A stretch of DNA of 64,000 bases from Hormiphora californensis (lineage: Eukaryota; Ctenophora; Tentaculata; Cydippida; Pleurobrachiidae), in assembly GCA_020137815.1 (NCBI GenBank), contig CM035350.1, forward strand, positions 7,887,612-7,951,611, in the 5' to 3' direction. Below the pieces are notes generated by a model. It ran no database searches, was not told where the DNA came from, and saw nothing but the letters and a program-made list of their open reading frames with translations. This document shows positions 21,973 through 31,764 of this stretch, in pieces; within the stretch, counting starts at the first letter, position 1, and each line of letters opens with the position of its first letter. The position numbers and the translations under genes were made by a program.

Positions 21973-23574
21973 TTATATTTTCCCGGTTTCTCTGAGATGG
22001 AAAATATAATAAGAACTTGATAGAACTTGATTAAACCATACTGAAATTTCCGCTTGACTCTGCGGTGCCCTATTAGAACTCTTTAGGTTACTCTTTATAT
22101 AATCAATGGCCTCTATGAAGAAATCAAATCGCCTGAAAATAAACAACTTTAATTCTTCCTTTAGAACATCCACAGGTTTGGATCTGTGGGATGTATGCTG
22201 CTTTAAAATTGACACTGGAACAAACAATTTAGGGCCACGTCCGAAAGACCTTTTCGTGATGTTGGCCAGAATCTGTACTCTATCTAATACTACCAGTAAA
22301 TCTGAAAAACACTGTATGGGGGCCGATAGCTCGGAGTGGAGGGTGCCCCACCAATCCTCTGTAATGTTATCTAGAAACTCCTTTATAGAATCCAACTCCA
22401 AATTCGCACTGTAACTGGGTCCCCACTCTTTAGGCCGCAGAGAGTGAACCTCTGGGTCGATCTGTACTTCACTCATAACCTGTAAAATAGAAGCGTGAGT
22501 AGCTCTTCTTTTATCCCCTGTATTTGACAACTTTAAACCATCTAATTTATCTTTAAGGACCTTTAATGTTCTCTCCACCTGCTCTTGGGAGTTAAATTTA
22601 GAAAACCTGTAACCATTGATCTGAGATCGCCCTGCATTGGTGATCCTATTTCTAGCATCAACCCCCGGGTATGGCTCAACTCTAGACGACCTGGAAGACA
22701 CTACAGAGTAGGTCACGTTAGTAGCCGACACGTTAGACGCGGCGGCTGACGCAAATGTAGAACCCCCAAAATGGGCAGGGGTGTTAGCCTGTAATGGAAC
22801 GTCAGTATCCCCGGAAATCTTCCGGTCCTGTAGATTAGCTGGGGGTCGCTTCCCCAAGATACCCTGTAAAAACTCTATCTTCTCTGTAATCTCCTCTCTT
22901 TCGAGAAGGAGGGCCGCTAAATTCTCTTTAGCCTCCTTCTTCTCGTCGGAGGTCATATCCGGTAACTCAGGGTGCCTGAGGGGAGGGAATTCCGGTAACT
23001 TTACTTTATTCTTTATGTTAGCCTTTACCGCCTCGATGTACTTGGCGGGTACTTCATACTTACGAACTGGACAAATACGGTCCAGCTCCCTGTAATCCCC
23101 GACTAAGAAGTCAGGTTCGCAGACTTTAACAAACTCTACCTGTATTTTACACACCTCTAGAGACCATCTGGCCATTTTCCATGTAAATGGCTTCTCTGAA
23201 CTGTAACATCCTGTAAGAAAATTCTGTATATTGGACAGTCTGTCCCTAGTGGAACTGCCACTAGTCAGACTGTACCGCTGTAGTGCGAAGTCGGCCTGGA
23301 CCTTGTCACGGTCCGACATCGCACTCCACCCTACCTGTAGACACCTAGCCACTGGGGCTAGTTTTGATGGAACTGTAAATTTGTCACCTGTATCAGAGGC
23401 AACACTGCCGTCTGTAACTACTCCTGTACCGGCCGAAGCCCAACTATCCTTATCTGTATCGTCCTTACCTGTAGTGGTGGCTCCTGCCACCGATACTTCA
23501 CCTGTAGCCCCTAACCGCTCCATCTCCTCGTCCACGTTCCAGTCCAGTGCATCCGGTGGCTGGTTGCTGTCCAT
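21973..23574 (-). CDS. Accessory ORF of the retroelement, 533 residues, unknown function
   Basis: It starts with ATG at 23574, 61 bp after the env stop, and ends 190 bp before the 3' LTR. Errantivirus-like elements normally end with env, so this gene is extra. The N-terminal 75 residues are acidic and Ser/Thr/Gly-rich. The middle has a Pro-rich patch (LPEFPPLRHPELPD) followed by a Lys/Glu/Leu helix, likely a coiled coil, at about 205-240. The C-terminal third is Leu/Phe-rich and helical-looking. No signal peptide, membrane segment, zinc knuckle or catalytic motif was seen. It is intact, which suggests selection in the element. The coding strand holds 27 copies of TACAG. I do not recognise the family; a second structural protein or an accessory regulator are both possible. 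Confidence 0.8.
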   Translation of the reverse strand: MDSNQPPDALDWNVDEEMERLGATGEVSVAGATTTGKDDTDKDSWASAGTGVVTDGSVASDTGDKFTVPSKLAPVARCLQVGWSAMSDRDKVQADFALQRYSLTSGSSTRDRLSNIQNFLTGCYSSEKPFTWKMARWSLEVCKIQVEFVKVCEPDFLVGDYRELDRICPVRKYEVPAKYIEAVKANIKNKVKLPEFPPLRHPELPDMTSDEKKEAKENLAALLLEREEITEKIEFLQGILGKRPPANLQDRKISGDTDVPLQANTPAHFGGSTFASAAASNVSATNVTYSVVSSRSSRVEPYPGVDARNRITNAGRSQINGYRFSKFNSQEQVERTLKVLKDKLDGLKLSNTGDKRRATHASILQVMSEVQIDPEVHSLRPKEWGPSYSANLELDSIKEFLDNITEDWWGTLHSELSAPIQCFSDLLVVLDRVQILANITKRSFGRGPKLFVPVSILKQHTSHRSKPVDVLKEELKLFIFRRFDFFIEAIDYIKSNLKSSNRAPQSQAEISVWFNQVLSSSYYIFHLRETGKI

Positions 23575-23635
23575 CCGCGACTGCCGTAGTAAATTCCTAA
23601 AAAAGTCTACAAGGGAAGTTGGAGCGTTAATGTAT

Positions 23636-25360
23636 TTATCCTGTAGTCGAATTTACGGAATCTAGATCTGTATCTGTTCCTTTATCTACAACCATGTTAT
23701 AATCGACTATGTATTGCTTTAATCTATATCTAATAAATACTATTACTCCTATAATGCCACCAATATAAAGCAGTATAATTATTCCTATAGCTATACTTAA
23801 ACCTATATTGAAATGGTCTTTATATTTATTGTTAAACAACGGAATAAAAGCACTGGAAAGGGTGGTATTATACTTTAAGCTTAACTCATTAATATGCTGT
23901 ATAACTTCGTCTGCTGTATACCTAAAATGCAATCTAGACAAAGTTAAATTGTAAGAAGCCAAGACAATGGGCTCACTCGTTACTGATCTAGATAATATTT
24001 GTACTCCGCACACAATTAAACTCGAAAAATCTTCCCATTTAACAAAAGAAGATTTCGTTGTGGGGAGAGATGGGTGAATAACGTTAAGTTCATCCTGTAC
24101 TACGTAACTAGAGCTATCTAGATCTCTGAATAAAATACCAGTAGAAATAATGCTGTAAGTGCACCTAGGCCTGCACGTCTCTGTAATCAGCGAGCAACTA
24201 AATGTTTTCGACTGTATACACGATGTACTGTTTACTATAGTAAATGATGAGCATACATGCAAAGCGTTATGTTGAGAGCAACTTGATATATCTATATCTA
24301 TAAACTCATTACCTTTAAGAACTACATATTTAGGGAGGTCAAATCTACCACACTCATTTCCCTTGATCGAAAAACCTACTTGATGCGACTTAAATAACGG
24401 GAAAATATGCTCAGACTCTTTAATAACTGGTATATGGATAACAAAATGAGCTAAGGAAAAGTCTTCATCTAAACTCAGTAGCGAAATTTTTGCAATAGAA
24501 TACATTAAATGTGGCTCTTTATAAAAAATTGATTCTTTAATCTCTGTGTGCTCCTGTACCATTAATTTTAACGTAATAGGATCAATTAACTTAGGGGTAA
24601 GAACTAAGTCATTCTGGCCTGATAAGGCCGGGAACAAAATATCGTCGATGATCCTAGAACACCTCCAGAACAACGACTCTAAATCCCTAATTAAATCGTT
24701 AGCATCACTGTAGCATGTTTTAGAATCCATGTATCGTATAAGTATCTCATCTACCGATTTAACGTAAGAAAAGATGTTACTTTGCACTGTATTTAGCTCT
24801 ACCTCTTGATTATTAACTACTTCTCGAATCTCGTTAATTACTTTAGAATTATCCTTAATGTGACTCTTTATGCTACTAATTCTATTTGAATTAATACCGC
24901 TAAACACCAGGCTACCTATGGTGCCTACTCCCAACACAAAATCTGTTAAAGATCTACGATCTCTGTGCCGACTCACTGTATCTACTTTATCCTGTATAAT
25001 ATAAGGCGCTAGTGTGCGTTTACGAACAGCTATAAACTCTTCCGCTCTACTAATCCAAGCTAAGGCTGAATAATTCATGGACTGTATATCGTGAAAATTA
25101 TTAGACTCCCTTACTAAGTGCCTAATGCGGGGAAAATTAGAGGGAGGTTTGCACGACAAAGCATCTGTATTAGCTTCAACTTGATGTTTTAACTTGTGTA
25201 CTAAATCTGGAAGCTTTATAAAAACTGATATAACTGATTCTTGATTAGATATGGCTACTTTACCAACTTGATCTACTGCTAGTCCTCGCCCATGATCTAA
25301 CAAAGTATGACCACAATTAGGCGGGACTAAAATACTTATAAGTAGTAGGGCAATAAGCAT
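23636..25360 (-). CDS. env: Env-like class I fusion glycoprotein of the retroelement (F-protein/gypsy-env type)
   Basis: The envelope-like gene follows pol. From the ATG at 25360 it starts with a hydrophobic leader (MLIALLLISILV); the frame is open further upstream to a TTG at 25426 and beyond, so a spliced start is also possible. A basic furin-like site (RHRDRR) near residue 135 is followed by a Gly/hydrophobic segment that resembles a fusion peptide. A long helical region, Cys-rich ectodomain and several N-glycosylation sites follow. Near the C-terminus a strongly hydrophobic membrane anchor (IGIIILLYIGGIIGVIVF) precedes a basic cytosolic tail. This order is that of the F/Env proteins of errantiviruses. 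No premature stop. Similarity is by architecture; I could not search. Confidence 0.78.
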   Translation of the reverse strand: MLIALLLISILVPPNCGHTLLDHGRGLAVDQVGKVAISNQESVISVFIKLPDLVHKLKHQVEANTDALSCKPPSNFPRIRHLVRESNNFHDIQSMNYSALAWISRAEEFIAVRKRTLAPYIIQDKVDTVSRHRDRRSLTDFVLGVGTIGSLVFSGINSNRISSIKSHIKDNSKVINEIREVVNNQEVELNTVQSNIFSYVKSVDEILIRYMDSKTCYSDANDLIRDLESLFWRCSRIIDDILFPALSGQNDLVLTPKLIDPITLKLMVQEHTEIKESIFYKEPHLMYSIAKISLLSLDEDFSLAHFVIHIPVIKESEHIFPLFKSHQVGFSIKGNECGRFDLPKYVVLKGNEFIDIDISSCSQHNALHVCSSFTIVNSTSCIQSKTFSCSLITETCRPRCTYSIISTGILFRDLDSSSYVVQDELNVIHPSLPTTKSSFVKWEDFSSLIVCGVQILSRSVTSEPIVLASYNLTLSRLHFRYTADEVIQHINELSLKYNTTLSSAFIPLFNNKYKDHFNIGLSIAIGIIILLYIGGIIGVIVFIRYRLKQYIVDYNMVVDKGTDTDLDSVNSTTG

Positions 25361-25426
25361 CAACACACGTTGCAAAGTCTCAGAAGAAGAGAAAAATGGA
25401 AATAAACTAAAATTATCTTGCTGCAA

Positions 25427-25955
25427 CGGAAGGGTTATATGATAAACAGGGTGTGCTCGTGAAACTTACTGCGCTGTTACCACTTATCTCTTAATCTACA
25501 AATTACTGCTCTTGCAGAGCGTGATATAATAAAATTATGCTGCTGCTCAGCACCTCGGCTGAGTCGTTATCGGCTAAATGAAGTTTTAACCTAATTAATT
25601 AAGTAAAATATACAGTGGGATAAAAGAGAAACTTTAACACTTACTAAAGCTTTGTTAAGAGAGAGCTCAAAAAGTTCCATAAGATAGGAATAATTCTAAG
25701 ATAATCTGTGAGAAAAAATGTTAAAATCTTTCGGTACCTCTGTGCTGAAAGGGGTTCTGTGAAATATGATAAGAAGAGAACTGCGTCACCTATCACTGTC
25801 AATACCATGTGATTGTTCAGTGACAGGCTGACCAATTATCTCCAAGACCCTATTACAAGCACTAAAATCTTGAGAATAAAACTAAAGATTAGAGGTACGT
25901 GGAAAAGTGAATTATTTCACTTGAGTGGGAGAAAAAGAAGTTAATTAACAAAAAA
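25427..25955 (-). other. Non-coding spacer between pol tail and env in the retroelement
   Basis: AT-rich with no clear gene. A likely place for the splice acceptor of an env subgenomic RNA. CTGTA is absent on the + strand here, unlike the flanking coding parts. Confidence 0.45.
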
Positions 25956-26868
25956 TTAACTTTTCTTTTTAAGACTAACCTTGCTCTTTACTGAAGGTAT
26001 TGTCTTACTAGGTTTAGACTGCTGTCTCCCGTTATCTGTATCCGCTTGAAGAGTCTTTTCCTTTACCGGATCACTCTTATTGGATCCTGAAATCTTGGTT
26101 GATTTCTTGGTATACGGAATACTTGAACTCTCAAAGTGGCTGGTGGGTTGAGGATTCTTCCTCAAAGTATAAGGACCTTTATTCCTACCTTTATCTTTAG
26201 ACGGAAGTAAACTACTCTCTGACTTAGTTCTACTTCTCGTTTTAAGACCTGTATAAGTACTAGTAGACAGGGATGAATCATCCTTCACCTGATTTGTTGA
26301 TGCTGGTGTTGGTTTTACCGGTGTACTCGTCTCGGCATCAAAGAATTGATCCGGTGACTCGCTATCATCATCATCATCATCAGTTGGTGGTTCCTGTAAT
26401 GGGGTTACTTCACCTTGGTTCTGAGGATCAGTTTCATTCTCTGAAGCTGCAATTAGAGGTGTAGGAGGTGATACTGATTCTCCTGGTTCCTCTGTTGACT
26501 CTGCTTCTGGAATCACCTGAACATCTGTAGTTTCGTCATCCTTATCCTGTATTGGAGAGACCTCTTTATCTGTAGTTAGTGTTAAATCTATATTCTCACT
26601 CTCTTTAGGGGTTTCATGAGGGGGAGGGGGAGGGGGAGGGGGAGGGGGATGGGGATGGGGATGGGGAGGGGGAGGGGGAGGGGGAGGGGGAGGGTTAGAG
26701 GGGTTAGATTTAGGAGAATTTGGTGGGGAGGGGGATTTTGAAGGATTGGAAGGGGAGGTAACCCTTGATCTGGTGAATGGGGCTGTTGGAATACTGTCCC
26801 ATTCAGAATCCGTGTAGTCATCTGTAGTCTCATAACTTGAAGCTCGATACCTTGTTTTCCCTGTATTA
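25956..26868 (-). CDS. 3' tail of the pol frame: Pro/His-rich and acidic/basic low-complexity extension, cut off from pol by an insertion
   Basis: Downstream of the nested element the minus strand stays open from the insertion point to a stop at 25956 (about 300 codons), without a required ATG. If the 923-bp insert and one copy of its 5-bp target duplication (928 bp) are disregarded, this frame is in register with pol, so it is best read as the interrupted C-terminus of pol. It encodes a CCCCCT/CCCCAT repeat giving Pro with some His (26618-26698), then a Thr/Glu/Asp-rich stretch with a DDDDDD run and a Lys/Ser-rich basic end. It could instead be an independent ORF read from a GTG at 26516. 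Confidence 0.6.
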
Positions 26869-27791
26869 TTAGGGCGTTTCAGAAATAACTTCGCTTCGCG
26901 ATATTTTGGGATCTATGATAGATAGAGACTTCTACCCAGTTTTATCTTGTTCAATGGACGATTCTCTTCTTGGGAACGTGTTTTGAATAGTTTACGGCAA
27001 TGTTTAGTACCAAAAATTGGGTGATATGATACCAGAAGTCATGTTGCCGCTGAACGGGGTTCCCAGAGTTTTTCAAACGCCGCTGGAGAGGAGCTGATAT
27101 GGATTTTTGGCTTTCTGTAGCGCTCAATCGATAGCCCATCGTCTAAGGATGAGATATATATGCGATTTGGGCCTCGACGCGTTGCTCAAAAACCTCTTGG
27201 ACAGTAAGTGTAACATAAAAAGTCGAAAAAATGCAAAATTTCACCTCAATTTTTGGCTTGTTTTGGGGGTATGTTCGAAAACGTCAATTATTAACTTTTA
27301 TATGTCAACAAATCAAATAATTGGCTTGACTATGTGATAGAACTTCCTTAGAGCTATCTTTTGCTGCAAAGTTTTTGATTATGAGCTACTCATATAAAAG
27401 GTGAAGGGACCCGGAAGTGAAACTTTCCAATTCTTACCGAATTTTTTTGGAGGCCGATTGCTCAGCCGCAAATAAAGTTAGGATCTTCTATTACATCTTA
27501 AACGATAGATAATTGTCTAATTAACAAGCTTGATGCAATAAAACATCCCACAGATTCAATTTTCAAGAAGTACAGTAGTTTCAGCACTATGCGCGTTTTT
27601 CCCGTTCAGCGGCAGTTTGAGTTAAAGGTGTTTCCGGGTTCGCTGAGAGCCACCCCTGATCAAAAATTTCAAAATAACTACGGTTGTGAGTAGTCAAGAC
27701 TTCAAATAACACGCTACAAAAGTGTATATGTGGATATCTTCAATACTTTTTGAAAATATCGGGAGACGAAGTTATTTCTGAAACGCCCTAA
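26869..27791. mobile_element. Nested TIR element (MITE-like), 923 bp, inside the retroelement
   Basis: The ends are inverted repeats: TTAGGGCGTTTCAGAAATAA at the left and its complement at the right, continuing with mismatches to about 40 bp. Flanks are TATTA at 26864-26868 and 27792-27796, that is a 5-bp duplication, or TA if the extra match is chance. TTAGGG ends and TA targets are seen in mariner-type MITEs. No transposase. The TIR itself supplies the TAA that stops the interrupted pol frame. CTGTA, frequent in the host element, is rare here. Confidence 0.85.
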
Positions 27792-30700
27792 TATTATCAA
27801 TTTTATCTATATTGGGAGAGTATTTGTTAGGGGTATAATGTTTCATTTTTGAAATATTAATTACTCTCTCTGTATCTCCTATTTGTACCCTGTATAAATG
27901 CTGATTAATTACCTCGTTAACCTTATATGGTCCTGACCACTTATGTCCAAATTTATGTAATGGTACATTAATTAAAACCATACACTGCATTCCTGCTTCA
28001 AAATAAGGACCTCTCGCATTCTTATCATAACTGTTAGCCATGAACTGAGCTTGTTTCTCAACTTGAGAGCTAACCTTCCGAACTGTATCTCGTACCTTTA
28101 GATAAACTTTATAAGCCTCGGTTTCATAATCTTTAAATTCCTTATCTTGAGGGTCTGGAATAAACAAATCTCGTGGTGAACGAGCTTCTCTACCAAACAC
28201 CAAGAAATTAGGTGAAAATCCGGTACGATTAGATCTCATACAATTAAGGGTAAATACTATCCAATCTATATACTGGTCATATTTATGAAAATCTTTATTT
28301 CCCATTATAGCTCTAAAACATGTATTTATTCTACGGTGGGAAGATTCAACTCGGCCTTGAGTGGAAGACTTCCACGGAGTCGAGCGAACATTACTAATAC
28401 CAAAAACTTTACATGTCTCTTTAAATAATTTAGACTCAAAACCTGAACCCTGATCATGACTAATTGAATCAGGTACACCAAATCTGGAAATCCAATGCTT
28501 TAATATAGCCTTTATTGTGTGGTCAGCACTAGTTGATCGTACTGGTACACAAACGATATATGAACTGTAAAGATCAATCATAGTGAGCAAGGCAACATTA
28601 CCAGATGGCGTTCTGCCCTTTTGTGGCTCGAGATGATCTATCTGTAGGCATGCATTGAATGATTCACAGAATTGTGGCTTTAACGGCGCTTTAAGTGGCC
28701 TATTAGTGGCTTTAACCTGATGACATGTGATACAAGCACCTACATACAACTTTATTTCCTGCTTTATTTTATAGAAGTGAAAACGCCTAGAAACTTGATC
28801 AACCGTGTTTTTAACACCTGGGTGACAACTACCCATGAGATTGTGAAACATGTAGATAGCACGCTTTATGAGAGTATGTGGAACTACTGTTACCCAATTA
28901 TAATTATTACTCTCTTGATTAAATACTTTATATTTTAACAACCCTTTACTATACTTTAATAGTTCAAATTTCCGATAATAATACCAAGTCTCACGGTTAC
29001 TTCGTATTGGATCAATATCTTCTGGTTTCGATCCAACCGAGACCCAAGATATAACTTCAGATAATATCATGTCATTTTGATACTCTCTGATGATATCATC
29101 CGTGGTGACTGGATCTAGAGACTCATTTTCACAATCTGGCTCTGAAACTCTGAGTACTCTCTCAAACCTTGACACCATATCTCCTTCATTTTCTGAATTG
29201 CTATTTACCTCATTACCGTTATCAACATCATAATTTTCACAATTTTCACTTTGCTCTTCATCTGTATCCTGTACCGATATATGCCGCACAGAGTTCACAG
29301 TCTGTGTGCCGACCGTGTTCTCCGAGATGCCGTAAGCATATCGACTGAGATAATCTGGTATCTGTATCTCCTGCGATTTACCAGAAACATGATGGATTGT
29401 AAACTGGAAACCTGAGAGATCTGATAACCTTCTCTGCATATATGCATTATCTTTACTAAAAATAGTATTCAAATTCTGTAAACTCTTACAATCAGTATAA
29501 ACTGTAAACTTTGTTCCCTGTAAGTATAATCTCCAATTCATAATAGCTGAATGCAATGCTAAAAACTCTAACCTAGTTGCACCCCATCTCTGGAAATGCT
29601 TAGGAAGCTTCTTAGAGTAATATGATATCACTTTACGTTTTTTAGTCCTTGAATCTAACTGAGACAAAACTGCACCAAGTCCCTTTTTTGACGCATCCAG
29701 AGTCAAAACATACGAAGAGTATTCGTCATTAACACTTGGAATACCCAAAATAGGAGCAGTAGCTAAGCAAGACTTTAGCTTGTCAAATGAAACTTGACAC
29801 TCTTTAGTCCACTTAAACTCTGTAATAGATTTACCTGTAAGGTCATATAATGGAGCTGAAATTGAAGCAAAATCTCTAATGAAAAGTCTATGATAATTAA
29901 CCATTCCCAAAAACTTTTGAACTTGCTTCACACTAGTGGGAGGTGGTAAATTTTTTATAGCTTTAACTTTATCGTGATCTACCGCTATTCCTTCTTTAGA
30001 AATTCTAAGACCTAAAAACTTAACTTCCTGTTGAAACAATTTGGTCTTCTTTGGAGAAAGTTTCAAATTGCCAAAAGTTAATCGGTCTAGAACAAACCTC
30101 AATCGCTTTAGATGCTCTGGATAAGTGTTACTACAAATAAGTAAATCATCTATGTATAGTAAGAGTGCTTTAAACGGTACTTTTTGAAATAAACAAGCCA
30201 TAGCCCTTGAAAACTCACTACTTGACGAAGTTTGACCCTGTATCATACGGTTGAACATGTATCTCTTGCTATCATAAGTAAATGCCGTGAGATGTCGACT
30301 TTTCTCTTCTAGCCCGATCTGTGTGAATGAACTCACAAAATCGAGTGAAGACAAAATCTCTGTCTCCGTAAGACGGTCAAATACATTTCTAATCTTAGGT
30401 AGCTCATAATTATCCTGTATACATTGTGAATTTAAACTTCTCGCATCTGTAACAAAACGATAAGTAGATCCTGTAGAATTAGATTTGGGTACCATAAACA
30501 CTGCTGAATTCCATAAACTGTACTTACATGGAGAAATCTGGCCTGACTTACATAATGCAGCGATTTCCTGATCCATGTGGGGCTTTATTTTGTACGGAAT
30601 GGGCCTAGATGGAACCCATTTAGGTACAAAATCACGCTTTAAATTCAATTTTGACTCATAAAATGATGCACAACCTAGATCATTCTTATCACGAGCAAAA

Positions 30701-31764
30701 CAATGACTATACTCTGTAACTAACTCTTTCAATTGCTCTCTGTAGAGTGCGGGAACATGAGAAAGGTTGTCAATTTGCAATTGCTCATGCAGCTGATTGA
30801 CATCTTTCCATTTTCCTGTCTCAATAGTCTCCTCTACCGTACATGCAGTATCTAGACGGGGAATGTCTAGATCGGCATTATACCACTCTTCTTTACCCGT
30901 TACTCTTTTCAAAGATCTTACTTGATCTGTTTCACCTTTATTAATCGGCTCAAAAAATCCAAGTAGCTGATTTCTGTATACCTTTATTGCATTATCTGTG
31001 GGGTTGACGCAATGCACGTGAATTTTATTACCTTTAGAGTAAGATAATGTTCCGGTCACTAACAAATTTGATTTGCATGGTAAGCTACGATAAGGTTCAA
31101 CCACTCCTTCATAATTGTTGTCACGCTGTTTCTTAGATAACGGAAAGTTCCCAAGAACAAACATGGAACAATTAGGTGGAACTGTAACAGTCTGAGATAA
31201 TCTAATTCTAACTTTATTCTTTATAACAAGGGGTTTTAATTGACTCTCACACACTCTATTAGAGATTCTAACTGTATTAGATGGAACATCAATAATCATT
31301 TCCATGGATCTGATAACATCCATACCGAGTAAGAAATCGGTATCAATATGATCACATACGATGAAAGTTTCAATACTACTAGCACCATTTATCTCTATCT
31401 GTAAATCTATCTCACCTCTCATCGGTATAAGCTTCTGACTAAGACCTGCTATAAGCTTATTAGTGGGTTTTACATTATCAGCTAAACCTATAATATGTAC
31501 GAGTCTAGTAGCAACTAAACTGACATGAGCTCCTGTATCTACTAAATAATTTACTGGTTGATCTCCACAAAACCCATTCAAAACAATATCACGTGAGAGA
31601 GGTCTCCTTTGTCGAGACTCATTCGCACATCTATTGACGGAGCTAGATGGTTCTTGCGAATGTGAATCAACGGTAGGGTTGCCTGTAGATATAAAATACC
31701 TCTCTCTAAAGAAAATTCTGTTTATGACCACTTGATTCTCTATAAACGTTATTAATAGTTTTCT
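27792..31764 (-). CDS. pol: Pol polyprotein (protease, RT, RNase H, integrase) of the Ty3/gypsy element
   Basis: Continuous frame with no early ATG (opens after a stop at 31765-31767), so it should be made by frameshifting from gag. In residues counted from 31731: aspartic protease LVDTGAHVSLV near 63; reverse transcriptase with the YIDD box near 525; RNase H starting LTLDASKKGLGAVLS near 675; integrase with an HHCC finger (CHPGVKN to ITCHQVK) around 965-1005; DDE residues in TMIDLYSS, SHDQGSGF and GRVESSHRR around 1050, 1093 and 1127; and a GPY/F module (HKWSGPYKV) near 1265. No chromodomain. The frame now stops at 27772, inside the nested TIR element, which cuts off its low-complexity tail. 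All catalytic signatures are intact. Confidence 0.93.
31706..31764 (-). promoter_or_regulatory. gag-pol overlap, +1 frameshift zone
   Basis: Gag ends with TAG at 31706-31708 and the pol frame is open from 31764. The pol frame is +1 relative to gag, and the frames overlap by about 59 bp. The slip site was not identified. Ty3-type elements are known to use +1 frameshifting; many others use -1. Confidence 0.65.

Noticed and set aside
22106..23665. Plus-strand frames opposite the accessory ORF and the end of env
   Set aside because: Antisense shadows of well-supported minus-strand ORFs.
25427..25955. Possible extra gene between pol tail and env
   Set aside because: Only short frames, no features, and no TACAG excess; treated as spacer.
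26588..26833. 81-codon minus-strand frame rich in Pro/Leu
   Set aside because: Shifted frame of the pol tail over the CCCCCT repeat; the other frame is longer and continuous with flanking coding sequence.
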